Below, in pieces: positions 49,833 to 59,206 of a DNA stretch of 64,000 bases (position 1 is the stretch's first letter; the number at the start of each line of letters is the position of its first letter). This DNA is from Microvelia longipes (taxonomy: Eukaryota > Arthropoda > Insecta > Hemiptera > Veliidae). The notes below the pieces were generated by a model. That model saw only the letters and a list, made by a program, of their open reading frames with translations, was not told where the DNA came from and made no database searches. A program made the translations under genes and the position numbers. The stretch is taken from NCBI GenBank assembly GCA_018340805.1, contig JACMZG010001913.1:4178152-4242151 (forward strand), read 5' to 3'.

Positions 49833-50688
49833 ATATGTGATAAAGGACCCAAATTAGACCTACTAGAACAACTTGAAATCAATAGAGCCCTAAAATCAAA
49901 TACCCCGTGTTTTAATGAACAAATTAGATTTAATAGACAATCACCACTAGTCAAACCACTAACCATAAACAACAACAACAATAATAATAACAATTAATTT
50001 AAGATTAGTTTGTTTTATTAGTTTATAATATTAATATAATTCAACCTTATAACTCATGACCATAACTTGTAATATATATTAAATGATAACTATTTTTTAA
50101 GTATAATATAAGTGCAGATAACTAATAATATTAATCTTATGTTATAGATTAATATCATCCTCAATAACATTAAGTACCCTTGATTTTTATTTTATCTTTT
50201 TAAATATAATTATAACAAGTACTACATATAGTATAAGTCACCTAGCAACTAGACAACCACTATAAATTATAATTAGCTTATAATAGTCTCAGTCATAATA
50301 GTTTAATTTGTTAATTAGTTTGTAATAATAGTTTCAGTATAATTAGTTTATAATAGCTATAATTAGTTTATAAAATTTGTCAAAAATATAATCATTTTAA
50401 GTGTAATAAAACCTTAGTATCTAAGCTTTTGTTAACCCAAGGTACTTATAGTTAATCCCTAGTACAGAAGTACAGGTAGAAACCCCTTTCTTCTTTGTTC
50501 CTTAGATGTAAGTACCCTCCCACCCTTAGAACCTTACCTCCTTCACTTCCATACAGCAACAGTAAATTTAAGTTTAGTTTATTTATACACTGAAGATGGG
50601 AAACGTCCCGAAACGCGTCTGAATAAATTGTAATAATATTGTGATAGACAAAGTATAATAAATAAGTTTTTTCTTTTTTAAATATTGT
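49806..50688 (+). repeat. Right inverted arm of the PLE
   Basis: Inverted copy of the left arm: the end of the GIY-YIG region (CDKGPKLDLLEQLEINRALK), an (AAC/AAT)n stretch, about 450 bp of 3' flank, and the hammerhead-like motif. Its last matching bases are AAATATTGT at 50680-50688, mirrored at 43901. Confidence 0.9.
50577..50628 (+). ncRNA. Hammerhead-ribozyme-like motif, right PLE arm
   Basis: Same motif as at 43962-44012 in the opposite orientation, with core, helices and helix I internal loop unchanged. Cleavage would fall after the C at about 50619. Confidence 0.75.
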
Positions 50689-50699
50689 CTTTTTTATTA

Positions 50700-51310
50700 T
50701 TTAGCAAATAATAAATAAATCTTGATTTGTCATTCTCAGACAAGAGAGATCAGTTTTAATCCTAGCGGTCACCCATCCAAGTATTGACCACGCCCGATGC
50801 TCCTTAAGATTAGTGATCCGATTAAAAACTCTACAGTGCAGTTTATCAAGAACTAAAACTTTTTATACTTTTGTATTACGTAAAGATACATGCCAAATGT
50901 TAACTTAATTGCTTATTTTTCTGATGTTCTACAATTTTTAAAAATTTGTTAAATAAAATGGAACTAATGGTGATAGTGAGATAAAACTTGACAAATTTGT
51001 TATTCTCATTATATGACTGCATGAGTGCCAACATTTACATCGGTCCAATCATTTTTCCGTGTTTTATGGTTTTGCAACATTTTTGTTGAGTAAGTAATGA
51101 CATTTAAAGACATCATAGAAAAATGGTTCTCCGGATAGCACAACTAAAGCTAAACATTGATGTTTTACTGATTCAACCCTCTGGAACTACAATGATAACA
51201 GACCCGAGTTAGTAAAAACCACTCAATAGGTCTTAAGAATATGTGAAACGGATAATTCAGATGAAATCAACGATACCTTATCTAAATACCTACCGTGTAA
51301 ATAAGGAAAA
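50700..51310 (-). repeat. 5S-related dispersed repeat, right part of a copy split by the PLE
   Basis: Contains the most 5S-like segment of the window (50763-50820, minus strand: GCATCGGGCGTGGTCAATAC and GGATGGGTGACCGC). Its missing 3' end lies at 43735-43900, on the other side of the PLE. Confidence 0.78.
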
Positions 51311-51639
51311 GTAACGAGTCATTCGGAAAACATTTAACAATTTCATTAGTTAATTGAAAACTCTTTATCAACAGGTGCATAAATAGGTACGGCAAAATCC
51401 TTTTCTCCAACCTGTATATTACCATAAAATTTGGGTATAATAATTAACGAGAAACTAAGAGATAAAACAACATTTTGACAATTTCAGCAAAAGGTGATCA
51501 AATTGAATCCTTATCTATTGTGGTGATTCTATCAAACCCAAATATTAAATTTGTGTTAAAGGTTATGTCATCACGATTAAATTCAAATTACAATTTGAAC
51601 ATTTTAAAATTTTGAATGTCACTACGAGTTACACTTTAC

Positions 51640-51830
51640 CTGCTTAGAGCACCTGGGTACATCGACATGCTCCTGAGCTTCAAGTGCACTCCTCTTCATC
51701 CGGAGTCCATCTTCCTTCAACAGAGTGACCAATTGATGAGCATCTGATGCACCAGATCCACTCGGTCCACCCATCTCTTCTTGACTCATCTGACTCACTG
51801 ATAACTGGTTGTACAGTGGGCATTCCTTAT
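51640..51830 (-). CDS. CIR1: CIR1 homologue, internal exon (serine/glycine-rich linker)
   Basis: A 191 bp exon, acceptor TTTCAG, donor GTAAAG, entering in phase 1 and leaving in phase 0. It starts with DKECPLYNQ, which supplies the last cysteine of the CCHC-like knuckle begun in the previous exon (vertebrate DRECPLF). It then has a Ser/Gly/Met-rich linker, ASDAHQLVTLLKEDGLRMKR (vertebrate SELIAEMRNSGFALKR), and ends VPRCSKQ. The linker is only loosely conserved, as usual in this family. The next intron is 8.0 kb and contains the PLE and Gypsy elements. Confidence 0.9.
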
Positions 51831-51954
51831 CTGAAATACCAATAATACATTAAATCAAGTTTGTAACTAACCATTTAGAGATTTTTATGTTGACTAGTCT
51901 CATACTTAAGTATAAGTAAGACTTATTACAATGAATTAAATAATCTAAAGTCTC

Positions 51955-52140
51955 ACTAATGAACTACGCAGGTTGATTGTTTACTGTTCTGGTATTGCTT
52001 ACACTTCACAATGACCTGTGCAGCTTGATTGTATACTGTTCTGGTATTGCTTACACTTCACAATGACCTGTGCAGCTGATTGTATCTGTTCTGTATTGCT
52101 TACACTTCACAATGACCTGTGCAGCTTGATTGTGGCTTTC
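51955..52140. repeat. ~52 bp tandem repeat in a CIR1 intron
   Basis: Three copies of a unit with TGCTTACACTTCACAATGAC and GATTGTATACTGTTCTGG. Confidence 0.85.
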
Positions 52141-52389
52141 CAAACGACAGATGTTAAACAAACATTGTAATAAACTTATACTTTTTTATTTGCCAAGAAC
52201 TGCAGATGCCAAGAACTACTTCATGTATGATATTAACAATTCTTTAGCATAAACACATCCAATAAAGTGTTAGAATCTTGGATCCAGACAATGAACCAAA
52301 AGTACTCTACTCTACTCCTCTACTCTAACTCTACTAAGTACTCTAACTCTACTCCTTCCTTATTCTGAGGATGGAAAATAAGTACAGAC

Positions 52390-52490
52390 CTGTATTAATG
52401 TGACCCCACTTCCTACACTTAATACATCTGACATTCCTCACTAGAATACCAAATGGCTGATCTTGAATTTCTGAATCCCCTTTACAGTAA
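52390..52490 (-). CDS. CIR1: CIR1 homologue, internal exon (zinc-knuckle-like CIKC motif)
   Basis: A 101 bp exon, acceptor TTTCAG, donor GTCTGT, entering in phase 2 and leaving in phase 1. It encodes [17 protein letters not shown] followed by RKWGHINT. In vertebrate CIR1 the same place has [26 protein letters not shown]. The CxxC-x4-H-x4-C pattern (last Cys in the following exon, in KECP) is a CCHC-like zinc knuckle. The intron between this exon and 61204 is 8.7 kb and contains a whole BEL/Pao retrotransposon. The donor GTCTGT is weaker than the others but the phase fits exactly. Confidence 0.93.
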
Positions 52491-52699
52491 CTGAAACATA
52501 TAAGGTAATCGTTACACTCGGCAAATATGAATCGCAGGAGATCTCAGTGCTCTGACTGGTTTCTGCCAAGTTTTCACAGCGGAAATGCAGTGTTACCAAC
52601 TAGGCAAAAATTAAGAGTGCAGCACTGTTTGCTGATAACATTAATAACAGGTGGGAAATGCATATTAAAGAACTTCACATTCTTTTTGTTCCCTTTATC

Positions 52700-52748
52700 A
52701 ATAATAATGTATTTCAAAGACACTTTAGGAAATACATATATTTCGCCC
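52700..52748. mobile_element. Left half of a small inverted-repeat element split by BEL/Pao
   Basis: The sequence 52708-52740 is the inverted complement of 59695-59728 (ATGTATTTCAAAGACACT core). With the BEL element removed, these are the arms of a roughly 150 bp palindromic element. Confidence 0.65.
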
Positions 52749-53158
52749 TGTGAGCTACAGCGCTCGATATAAAAGCCAAATGGCACAAATTATCCAAATG
52801 GATGGTAAATGGAAAAATATAATTAAAATAGAGGAGGTAAAGCACTTACAGAAGCCGGCCTTAATTAACATCAAGCGCGTCTTGATTGCAAGTGTCTAAT
52901 CATCTCATTTTTCTTAAAGATGTCATCTTTAGTTCCATAAATCTCGTGAAGAGTGCAGCACCGGACAGACGATTTCGGCTACCGCGCTCGTAATTTACGT
53001 TTGAGATAGGCATAGTAAGACTATTTAGTTTAAAGGAATACCACTAGAATGCGCGGGTTTAAGATTTACAAGTGCATAATAGATAAAGTGGAAGGAACAA
53101 AAGGTTGTCAGGCATATTAATTTGGGAAATTAAATTGAAGGAAAGATAGGATCAAACA
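52749..53158 (-). repeat. 3' LTR of the BEL/Pao element
   Basis: 410 bp, one difference from the 5' LTR. Preceded in element orientation by a purine tract. Confidence 0.93.
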
Positions 53159-53169
53159 TTCCCCCCACC
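53159..53169 (-). promoter_or_regulatory. Polypurine tract of the BEL/Pao element
   Basis: GGTGGGGGGAA directly before the 3' LTR on the minus strand. Confidence 0.8.
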
Positions 53170-53323
53170 GAAATCACACAGAGATTTCTAAAAATAAAAT
53201 GGCAGAAGTTACAGGGCACACTACAAGAAAAAATAAAGTAATGAAATGACAATAGTAACTAAAGTTTAAAGGGAAAAGGATTAGGGAAAAAGGAAAGGGA
53301 AGGTAGAAAAAAAAAGAAAATGG

Positions 53324-54274
53324 TTATTGAGTAGGAAGAGGGCTTAACTTCACCACAGGGCGAGTATAAGTCCCGCGTATTGTTCGGACTTTAGCAACAC
53401 GAACAACGCCATCCTTTCCTGGGTGGACTTCCTCTATTATGCCCAATGGCCACTGCATAGTAGAAAGTCGATCTTCGATGAGAAGCACTACATCCCCTAC
53501 TTTTAAGTTAGATACTGAAGTAGTCCACTTGGAACGTTGTTGTAGAGTGTGCAAGTAATCTCGGCTCCAAGTTCGCCAAAAATGTTGGGTCGTCTTTTGG
53601 AGGAGTTGCCATCTATCCAACCTATTCATTTTAACATCTTCGAAGTTGTATTCAGGAACTGCTGTTAAAGGAGACCCGACTAAAAAATGACCCGGAGTTA
53701 AGATATCTATCTCGGTTGGGTCAGGGGAAAGTGAACACAAAGGCCGTGAATTCATAACGGCTTCAATTTTGCAAAGTAAGGTTGAGAATTCTTCGAAGGT
53801 AAGAATTTGATCCCCTACGACGTGTTTTAAATGATATTTGGCTGAGCGAATGCCTGCCTCAGCATTTCCATTGAAATGAGGCGCTGAAGGTGAGTTAAAT
53901 TTCCACTCAATATGTTGAGCTGAAAGTGCATGGGCTATTTCTTGGTTAGAAGAAGACAAAAATTTGTAAACACCTGTAAGATACCTGGCGGCTCCAACAA
54001 AATTTGTTCCGTTATCAGAATAAATTGAATGACAAATGCCACGGCGAGATACAAATCTAGTTAAAGCTGCAATAAAAGCATCAGTACTTAGATCCGTAAC
54101 AGGTTCTAAGTGAACGGCCTTGGTTGCCAAACAAACGAACAAACAAAGGTAACTTTTATATTGTTTGGCACCCCTTCTTCGTGACTCCCTGATGTTAAAA
54201 GGTCCACCAAAATCTAAAGCAACGTTGAAAAAAGGCCTAGTCTGGGTAACACGAGACTTGGGGAGGTCACTCAT
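53324..54274 (-). CDS. BEL/Pao integrase core and C-terminal domain
   Basis: 316 codons with the DDE core: Asp in NVALDFGGPF, Asp in IYSDNGTNF, and Glu in GNAEAGIRS. Then SFEEFSTL-like text (LTFEEFSTLLCKIEAVMNSR), LTPGHFLVG, and a DUF5641-type tail (WQLLQKTTQHFWRTWSRDYL, VGDVVLLIEDR, TRPVVKLSPLP), which are hallmarks of BEL/Pao. The stop lies about 160 bp from the polypurine tract. The ATG is probably internal to the polyprotein rather than a true start. Confidence 0.92.
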   Translation of the reverse strand: MSDLPKSRVTQTRPFFNVALDFGGPFNIRESRRRGAKQYKSYLCLFVCLATKAVHLEPVTDLSTDAFIAALTRFVSRRGICHSIYSDNGTNFVGAARYLTGVYKFLSSSNQEIAHALSAQHIEWKFNSPSAPHFNGNAEAGIRSAKYHLKHVVGDQILTFEEFSTLLCKIEAVMNSRPLCSLSPDPTEIDILTPGHFLVGSPLTAVPEYNFEDVKMNRLDRWQLLQKTTQHFWRTWSRDYLHTLQQRSKWTTSVSNLKVGDVVLLIEDRLSTMQWPLGIIEEVHPGKDGVVRVAKVRTIRGTYTRPVVKLSPLPTQ

Positions 54275-54559
54275 AAGAGGAGTGATCCCTTCTTTGACCT
54301 TTACTCTGTGACAAATGTTACATTTAGCAAGACGGGAACGTATGACGTTCCTAGCAGATAAGATCCAAAATTTACGACAAATTAAAGATTGCAGGGCACG
54401 AGGCCAACATGTAGGTAAGATACATGGTAATAATCTATGATTAAGTGAGTAAGAATACTTGACTTGGGAAGAAGTAGAGGGTGAATCATCTCATAAGGTT
54501 TGACTGAGTTTGTTAATCTACCCCCCACCTGATGAGACCCTGGGAGTCGAGAAAGGGTT
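54275..54559 (-). pseudogene. BEL/Pao integrase zinc-binding region, disrupted
   Basis: The minus strand reads LICRKFWILSARNVIRSRLA and CNICHRVK, the HHCC part of a BEL integrase just before the core, with stops and frame changes to its right (no open frame between 54490 and 54560). Confidence 0.75.
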
Positions 54560-55183
54560 TCAGAGCCTGTATAGAAGGCAAAATAGCAGAAACAAATGAA
54601 CCAAGTTTATCTGTATGCAGAGAACGAAGAGCTTTAATTTCTTGAAAAAATGTACTTCTTGGATTGTACGAACTATAACTAGCAAAGCACTATCCAGTTC
54701 TTTACAAGATAAAGGCTGAAAGTTTCTATCTTTGCTCTTAAGTTTACAGTTAGTGTAAAATCTATAAATCCAGGCTGTAATGCGCTGTAATCTAAACAAA
54801 GAAGAATATTTCTTAAGATGTGGTATGGAATCTTCAGTAAGTACCAATGTATTCAAAGTTGAAGTAGTTTTGAGTTCAGGTATATTACTGTTAACTATTT
54901 CAGTTTTTATGGGCCAAGTAGTGATAGAACTTAGAAGCCATGGAGGCCCATGCCACCATAACGGGTGATTTATTAAACTAGAAGGCTGCAAACCTCTAGA
55001 GCCACAGTCTGCTGGATTTTCAGCAGTCGAAATATGATACCATGAAGATGGTGACAGAGTGTCTAAAACTTCGGAGACTCTTGTAGCCACGAATGTTTTT
55101 AATAAGTGAGGGGAGGTTCTTAACCAAGACAAAACAACTGTAGAGTCAGTAAAGGCGTAAGTGCTGGAGATGGTAACCCACAT
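54560..55183 (-). CDS. BEL/Pao RNase H and linker
   Basis: Contains AFTDSTVVLSWLRTSPHLLK and AENPADCGSRG, the BEL RNase H continuation (third catalytic Asp in TDST), then a linker towards the integrase (LFRLQRITAWIYRF). The last 40 or so residues look off-frame, so a further frameshift lies near 54650. Confidence 0.85.
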   Translation of the reverse strand: MWVTISSTYAFTDSTVVLSWLRTSPHLLKTFVATRVSEVLDTLSPSSWYHISTAENPADCGSRGLQPSSLINHPLWWHGPPWLLSSITTWPIKTEIVNSNIPELKTTSTLNTLVLTEDSIPHLKKYSSLFRLQRITAWIYRFYTNCKLKSKDRNFQPLSCKELDSALLVIVRTIQEVHFFKKLKLFVLCIQINLVHLFLLFCLLYRL

Positions 55184-56171
55184 TAATCAAAGAATCAGAG
55201 ATATGTTTTAATAAACGTGTAAGTAGAACTGCTCCACACAGTTCTAACCTTGGAACAGATAAAGTTTTTAAAGGGCTAACTTTTGTTTTTGCCATAACAA
55301 TAAAAGACCTGCATTTATCGCCGTTAGAGACACGCAGATAAACTACTCCACAGTAGCCTCTTTCAGATGAGTCACAGAATCCAACTAGCTCACAGTTGGA
55401 GGCGTCATCTAAGGAAAAGAATCTAGGAATACGAATGTTAGTCAGTAATTGGAGTTGTAAAGCAAATGCTTTCCATTCCTCTTCTATATAAGAAGGAACA
55501 GCGGAGTCCCAGCCGATGCCTAAACGCCACAGATGTTGAATAATTAACTTAGCTTTGAAAACTATAGGACATAACCAGCCGAGAGGATCATATATCCTGG
55601 CAATGTGTGAGAGAATAGATCTCTTAGAAAAGGTTAAATTGATTTCTTGAATATTATAAAAAAACGTATCACTCTGCGCATCCCATTGGAGGCCTAAAAT
55701 ATTTACAGAAGAGCAACTATCTTGATCAAATGATAATGAAGGTTCTCGATCAGAATGAGGTATACTTTCAAGTAAAGTTGGTTCGTTAGTGCTCCATTGA
55801 TGAAGCTCGATCCCTCCCTTCTTCAGGAGTTCAATTAACTCGTTCTTCAAACATAAAAGAGTATTTAGCTTCGAAGCCCCTCCCACAATGTTGTCAACAT
55901 AACAGTCATTAAGCAAAGCACCAGCAGCTAGTGGGTAGGCGTTACCTTCATCTAGAGCTAACTGTCTAACGGCTCTAAGACTCAGGTAGGGGGCTGAAAC
56001 AAGACCGTACGTCACAGTTTTCAATTGGTATTCTTGAACGGGCTCAGAAGGAGAGTTTCTCCACAGAATATGCTGAAAAACTATCTTCCGGGCGTAGTAA
56101 TACTTGTCTGAACATTTTACGCATGTCACATACGAGCGCGTACTTATGAGTTCTAAATCTAGAAATAACAA
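55146..56171 (-). CDS. BEL/Pao reverse transcriptase palm and connection, with unusual YVDN
   Basis: Reads QYQLKTVTYGLVSAPYLS, the RT palm, then the catalytic motif as YVDN (in CYVDNIVGG) instead of YVDD, then LHQWSTN, VNILGLQWD, the connection (SHIARIYDPLGWLCPIVFKA) and the start of RNase H (ELVGFCDSSERGYCGVVYLR). RNase H continues in the frame opening at 55183. If the Asn is real, the enzyme would be impaired. Confidence 0.88.
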   Translation of the reverse strand: MLFLDLELISTRSYVTCVKCSDKYYYARKIVFQHILWRNSPSEPVQEYQLKTVTYGLVSAPYLSLRAVRQLALDEGNAYPLAAGALLNDCYVDNIVGGASKLNTLLCLKNELIELLKKGGIELHQWSTNEPTLLESIPHSDREPSLSFDQDSCSSVNILGLQWDAQSDTFFYNIQEINLTFSKRSILSHIARIYDPLGWLCPIVFKAKLIIQHLWRLGIGWDSAVPSYIEEEWKAFALQLQLLTNIRIPRFFSLDDASNCELVGFCDSSERGYCGVVYLRVSNGDKCRSFIVMAKTKVSPLKTLSVPRLELCGAVLLTRLLKHISDSLINVGYHLQHLRLY

Positions 56172-56301
56172 TTGTTATATCTAGTTGTAGTTTCGGACCA
56201 GTAAGAAGTAACTGATTTAAACAGGTAGCTGTTTTATTTACTTTGGCTGATGCATCAAAGACCACGCGAACTTGAGTACTAGAACTGCTATTTTTAATCA
56301 C
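56044..56301 (-). CDS. BEL/Pao reverse transcriptase, first segment
   Basis: Carries VRVVFDASAKVN and CDMRKMFRQVLLRPED, the RT finger/palm motifs with the first catalytic Asp (in CDMRKMF). Its frame ends near 56044 and the RT continues in the frame opening at 56171. A frameshift near 56310 separates it from Gag-protease. Confidence 0.88.
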   Translation of the reverse strand: MIKNSSSSTQVRVVFDASAKVNKTATCLNQLLLTGPKLQLDITIVISRFRTHKYALVCDMRKMFRQVLLRPEDSFSAYSVEKLSF

Positions 56302-58559
56302 CGGGTGGTGTGGAATAAAATATTTCCAGTAGAAGGAGTAGAGGACACCTTTTCCATATGATCAAGGTTCTCATATTGATCTAAAAAATCACAGTAAGAC
56401 TGTTTTAATTCTGGCTGTCTTGACAGCCTTCTTTCGGAAGACTGAAGACGTGAAAGAGCAAGCTGGTATGTAGCAGAAGAAGGAGGAAGTTCAGGGCAGT
56501 CGTCCTTGAAAGGCAAGGGAACAACGTAGCGACCACTGGCTTCACGATAATGTAAAGTTGAAAACAATTGTTCACAACGAACATCTTCAGGGTTCGGTAA
56601 AACAGACTTAGGAGACTCTTCGCATTCCCAAAAACGTTTTAATAAGTTATCTAGAGGAGTGTCTAAAGTAGATAACAAGGTATGCTTTGATGCACCAACA
56701 GAATAATAGGGCACAGAGACTTCTCCAGTTATAACCCAGCCAAACACACTATGTAAGGCTGCAGGGCCATCAGTAGGACTTAAACCTGCTATACGTTGAC
56801 CATCGTAAACGTAAGGATACAAATCTGCAGCAATAATAAAATCGATAGCTGAGGGGGTATCAAATGAAGGGTCAGCTAGATCTAAGTTTTTAAACTTTTG
56901 ACAAACAGAGTCAGGAATTTGAACAGAGGGCATAATAGTTGTTATTTCAGGTAAAATGATAGCTTTCGTGTTAAATTTAGGTTTAGAACCATTGCGAGGT
57001 TTTATGATACAATCTGTTTCCCCCTGAACATCTTGTACAACATTTGAACCTAGACCTGAGACAGAAACACAACTCTTTCTGAAAGGTAGGTTAAGTCGCC
57101 TTGCACAGGCCGCAGTAATAACCGCTGTTTGGGCACATGAATCTATAAGAACTCTTACAGGTTGAAAAACGCCTTGCACGTCTTTAATATGTACAACAGC
57201 TGTGCCTAGAAGTACAGTAGAATCGTTGACTTTAGAACTATTGCTCTGAACAGCAACCTGAGCGACAGTACTCGCCTGTTCCATAGACTGAACATTTTCA
57301 GTATTAGAACTAGGGAGGGAATCGTTTTCAGAAGAACGATCAAGGTGTAAAAGAGAGTGATGGCGTTCACCACAATGACAGCTAAATTTTGAAGGACATT
57401 CGTTCACCATATGTAAATCTTTTAAACAATTAAAACAGTGTTTAATATTTCTAATACGAGACCTACGAGCTGAAGGAGAGTAGGACTTGAAGATAGAACA
57501 CTTGTAGATCGAATGAGATTTCGCTCTACAAATAGGGCAGTGAGTATGTGGTGAGGTAGGCGGAGAGCTAGCGCCACCAGTAGCTGACGTAACAAATGTT
57601 TTTTGCGCCACAGGAGTACCAGAAATAGGTTTTGGTGAAACATAAGAACCAGTGCTCTTAAAATAAGACTTTCCGGTGGAAGGTTTAGCCTCGTATTTAT
57701 AGTCATCAGAAGTCTTAGGACCTGATACTTCTAAGATTTTGGCTTGTTTTTCTACAAATGTAACAAGTTGTTTAAAATTAGGAGTCTGGCCAGGAGTCTG
57801 GGTTTGTTCAAAAGACTTCCTAACAGAGAATGGTAGACGTTGAAGTCCAAGATGTAAAAGTATAAAATCAGATAAGTTTTCTAAACCGACAGATTCAAGT
57901 GAAAACACGCCTTGGCAAAACTGTTCTAAAAAGTCGTTGAGACTCTTAGATGTTTCCTTGGTTTGAACTGGAAATTTAATAATTCTATCTAAAATATCTG
58001 AACCCAGAACTCTTTTATCTTGATATTTTTTAACTAAGTTGTTCCAAACAATACTATAGTTTTCACTTAAAATAGGTAAACTACCTCTCACATTTGTTAT
58101 GGCAGAACCAGATACCGCAGTCATTAAACAACGAAATTTATTTGTTAAAACCTGTAATTTAGGAACACGAGGCATAACAGTTTTACACCCGCTACCACAA
58201 GTTGTATTGTTGATAAGTGAAGTATTGTTAAGCGCAGGAATAGGTACAGGTAAATACTCTTTGGCAAATGCCTTAATTTGAAAAAAAGTTTCTTCAAAAT
58301 TATCCCATGGGGCAAAGTCAGGAGCTGCAGAGGGGTTTAAAGCAGCTTGCAATGTATTTATACGATCACAAAGGGATTCGTATTTATCATAAATTTTTTC
58401 TAATTGTTCCAAACGAACACGAAAATTAGGCACCAATGTGCTATCAGTTTTGACAGCCTCTATCGAAGTAAGAAGCTCGGTAGCTTTAGAAAACATGTTG
58501 TCGAGCTTGGCAGACGCTATCTTAAGCTCAGCTTGAATGGCGGCCTTTTCACTAGCCAT
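56298..58559 (-). CDS. BEL/Pao Gag-protease polyprotein (753 codons, truncated by frameshift)
   Basis: Starts at an ATG followed by ASEKAAIQAELKIASAKLDN, an amphipathic helical N-terminus usual for BEL Gag. The Gag/DUF1759-like region (about residues 60-250) is followed by Cys/His clusters (CPICRAKSHSIYKC near 341; CFNCLKDLHMVNEC near 376, then CHCGERHH), and a DUF1758-type aspartic protease with VRVLIDSCAQTAVI near 470. Its catalytic motif reads DSC where many family members have DSG. After the protease comes the linker to the RT (LLKRFWE), ending at GNILFHTTR, where the frame is lost and the RT continues in another frame. The start is the only ATG between the leader and Gag with a good family-like N-terminus. 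Confidence 0.9.
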   Translation of the reverse strand: MASEKAAIQAELKIASAKLDNMFSKATELLTSIEAVKTDSTLVPNFRVRLEQLEKIYDKYESLCDRINTLQAALNPSAAPDFAPWDNFEETFFQIKAFAKEYLPVPIPALNNTSLINNTTCGSGCKTVMPRVPKLQVLTNKFRCLMTAVSGSAITNVRGSLPILSENYSIVWNNLVKKYQDKRVLGSDILDRIIKFPVQTKETSKSLNDFLEQFCQGVFSLESVGLENLSDFILLHLGLQRLPFSVRKSFEQTQTPGQTPNFKQLVTFVEKQAKILEVSGPKTSDDYKYEAKPSTGKSYFKSTGSYVSPKPISGTPVAQKTFVTSATGGASSPPTSPHTHCPICRAKSHSIYKCSIFKSYSPSARRSRIRNIKHCFNCLKDLHMVNECPSKFSCHCGERHHSLLHLDRSSENDSLPSSNTENVQSMEQASTVAQVAVQSNSSKVNDSTVLLGTAVVHIKDVQGVFQPVRVLIDSCAQTAVITAACARRLNLPFRKSCVSVSGLGSNVVQDVQGETDCIIKPRNGSKPKFNTKAIILPEITTIMPSVQIPDSVCQKFKNLDLADPSFDTPSAIDFIIAADLYPYVYDGQRIAGLSPTDGPAALHSVFGWVITGEVSVPYYSVGASKHTLLSTLDTPLDNLLKRFWECEESPKSVLPNPEDVRCEQLFSTLHYREASGRYVVPLPFKDDCPELPPSSATYQLALSRLQSSERRLSRQPELKQSYCDFLDQYENLDHMEKVSSTPSTGNILFHTTR

Positions 58560-59206
58560 GGTATCCTAGTTTAAAGATGAATAAAAAAATAAGAGATCCT
58601 CGATGAAATACAATAATAAGGATAAGGAGTAATAGGGAAAATTAATAAAAGCAACTTCAATAAAACAAAAATGACAACCTGTTTTAAAATATAAACGAGA
58701 ATCGTAAAAAATGTATAGCGATATATCGATAGAAATAATAAAATAAATGGGAATAAACTATAATTATTGATAATCGATATATTGTATAAATAAATCGATA
58801 TATCGATCCATTCCGGCAAATAAATTATAATATTATTTTCTTGTAATATTAACACGAAAAATAAAAGTTAAAATTAAAACAAAACTGTGTGATATGGGAT
58901 TAAAATAATAACACCCCAGGGGTCAAAGTCCAATTCGGGTAAAAACTGAAAAGAGATTGTTGACAAAATTAAATATTCACAAAAAATTTTACAAGTTAAA
59001 TAATCAACGAAATATGTGAATTTAATCAAATACAACAAAATCACACTAATAATAGTGAAAAAATTAAAATACATAAAATTATAATAGAAAACTTTAAGAA
59101 AATAAATGGAAAAGTAAAAATATTTACGTAAAAAATAAATACGTAAAAATACGCAAATGGACTGTAGAATCTTTAGGTTTTAATCCGGATCGCAAATGGA
59201 CCAAAA

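Larger units (their letters stand above)
43901..50688 (-). mobile_element. Penelope-like element with inverted terminal arms, interrupted by the Gypsy element
   Basis: A PLE fragment on the minus strand (49832 down to 49012) continues into its 3' flank, which runs left to 43901 with the Gypsy element inserted at 44113-48538. An inverted copy of the same 3' part (49806-50688, plus strand) lies on the other side. The arms match from 49203 outward on the left and from 49806 outward on the right. With the Gypsy removed the left arm is about 870 bp and the right arm 883 bp, with a 602 bp unique centre. PLEs are known for long terminal repeats in direct or inverted order and for 5' truncation. Both arms carry a hammerhead-like motif. 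The whole lies in a CIR1 intron and appears to split a 5S-related repeat. Confidence 0.88.
43669..51639 (-). other. CIR1 intron (8.0 kb) filled by nested transposons
   Basis: Holds pieces of a 5S-related repeat (43735-43900 and about 50700-51310) interrupted by a Penelope-like element, which is in turn interrupted by a Gypsy element. All three are listed separately. Without these the intron would be about 0.5 kb. Confidence 0.8.
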
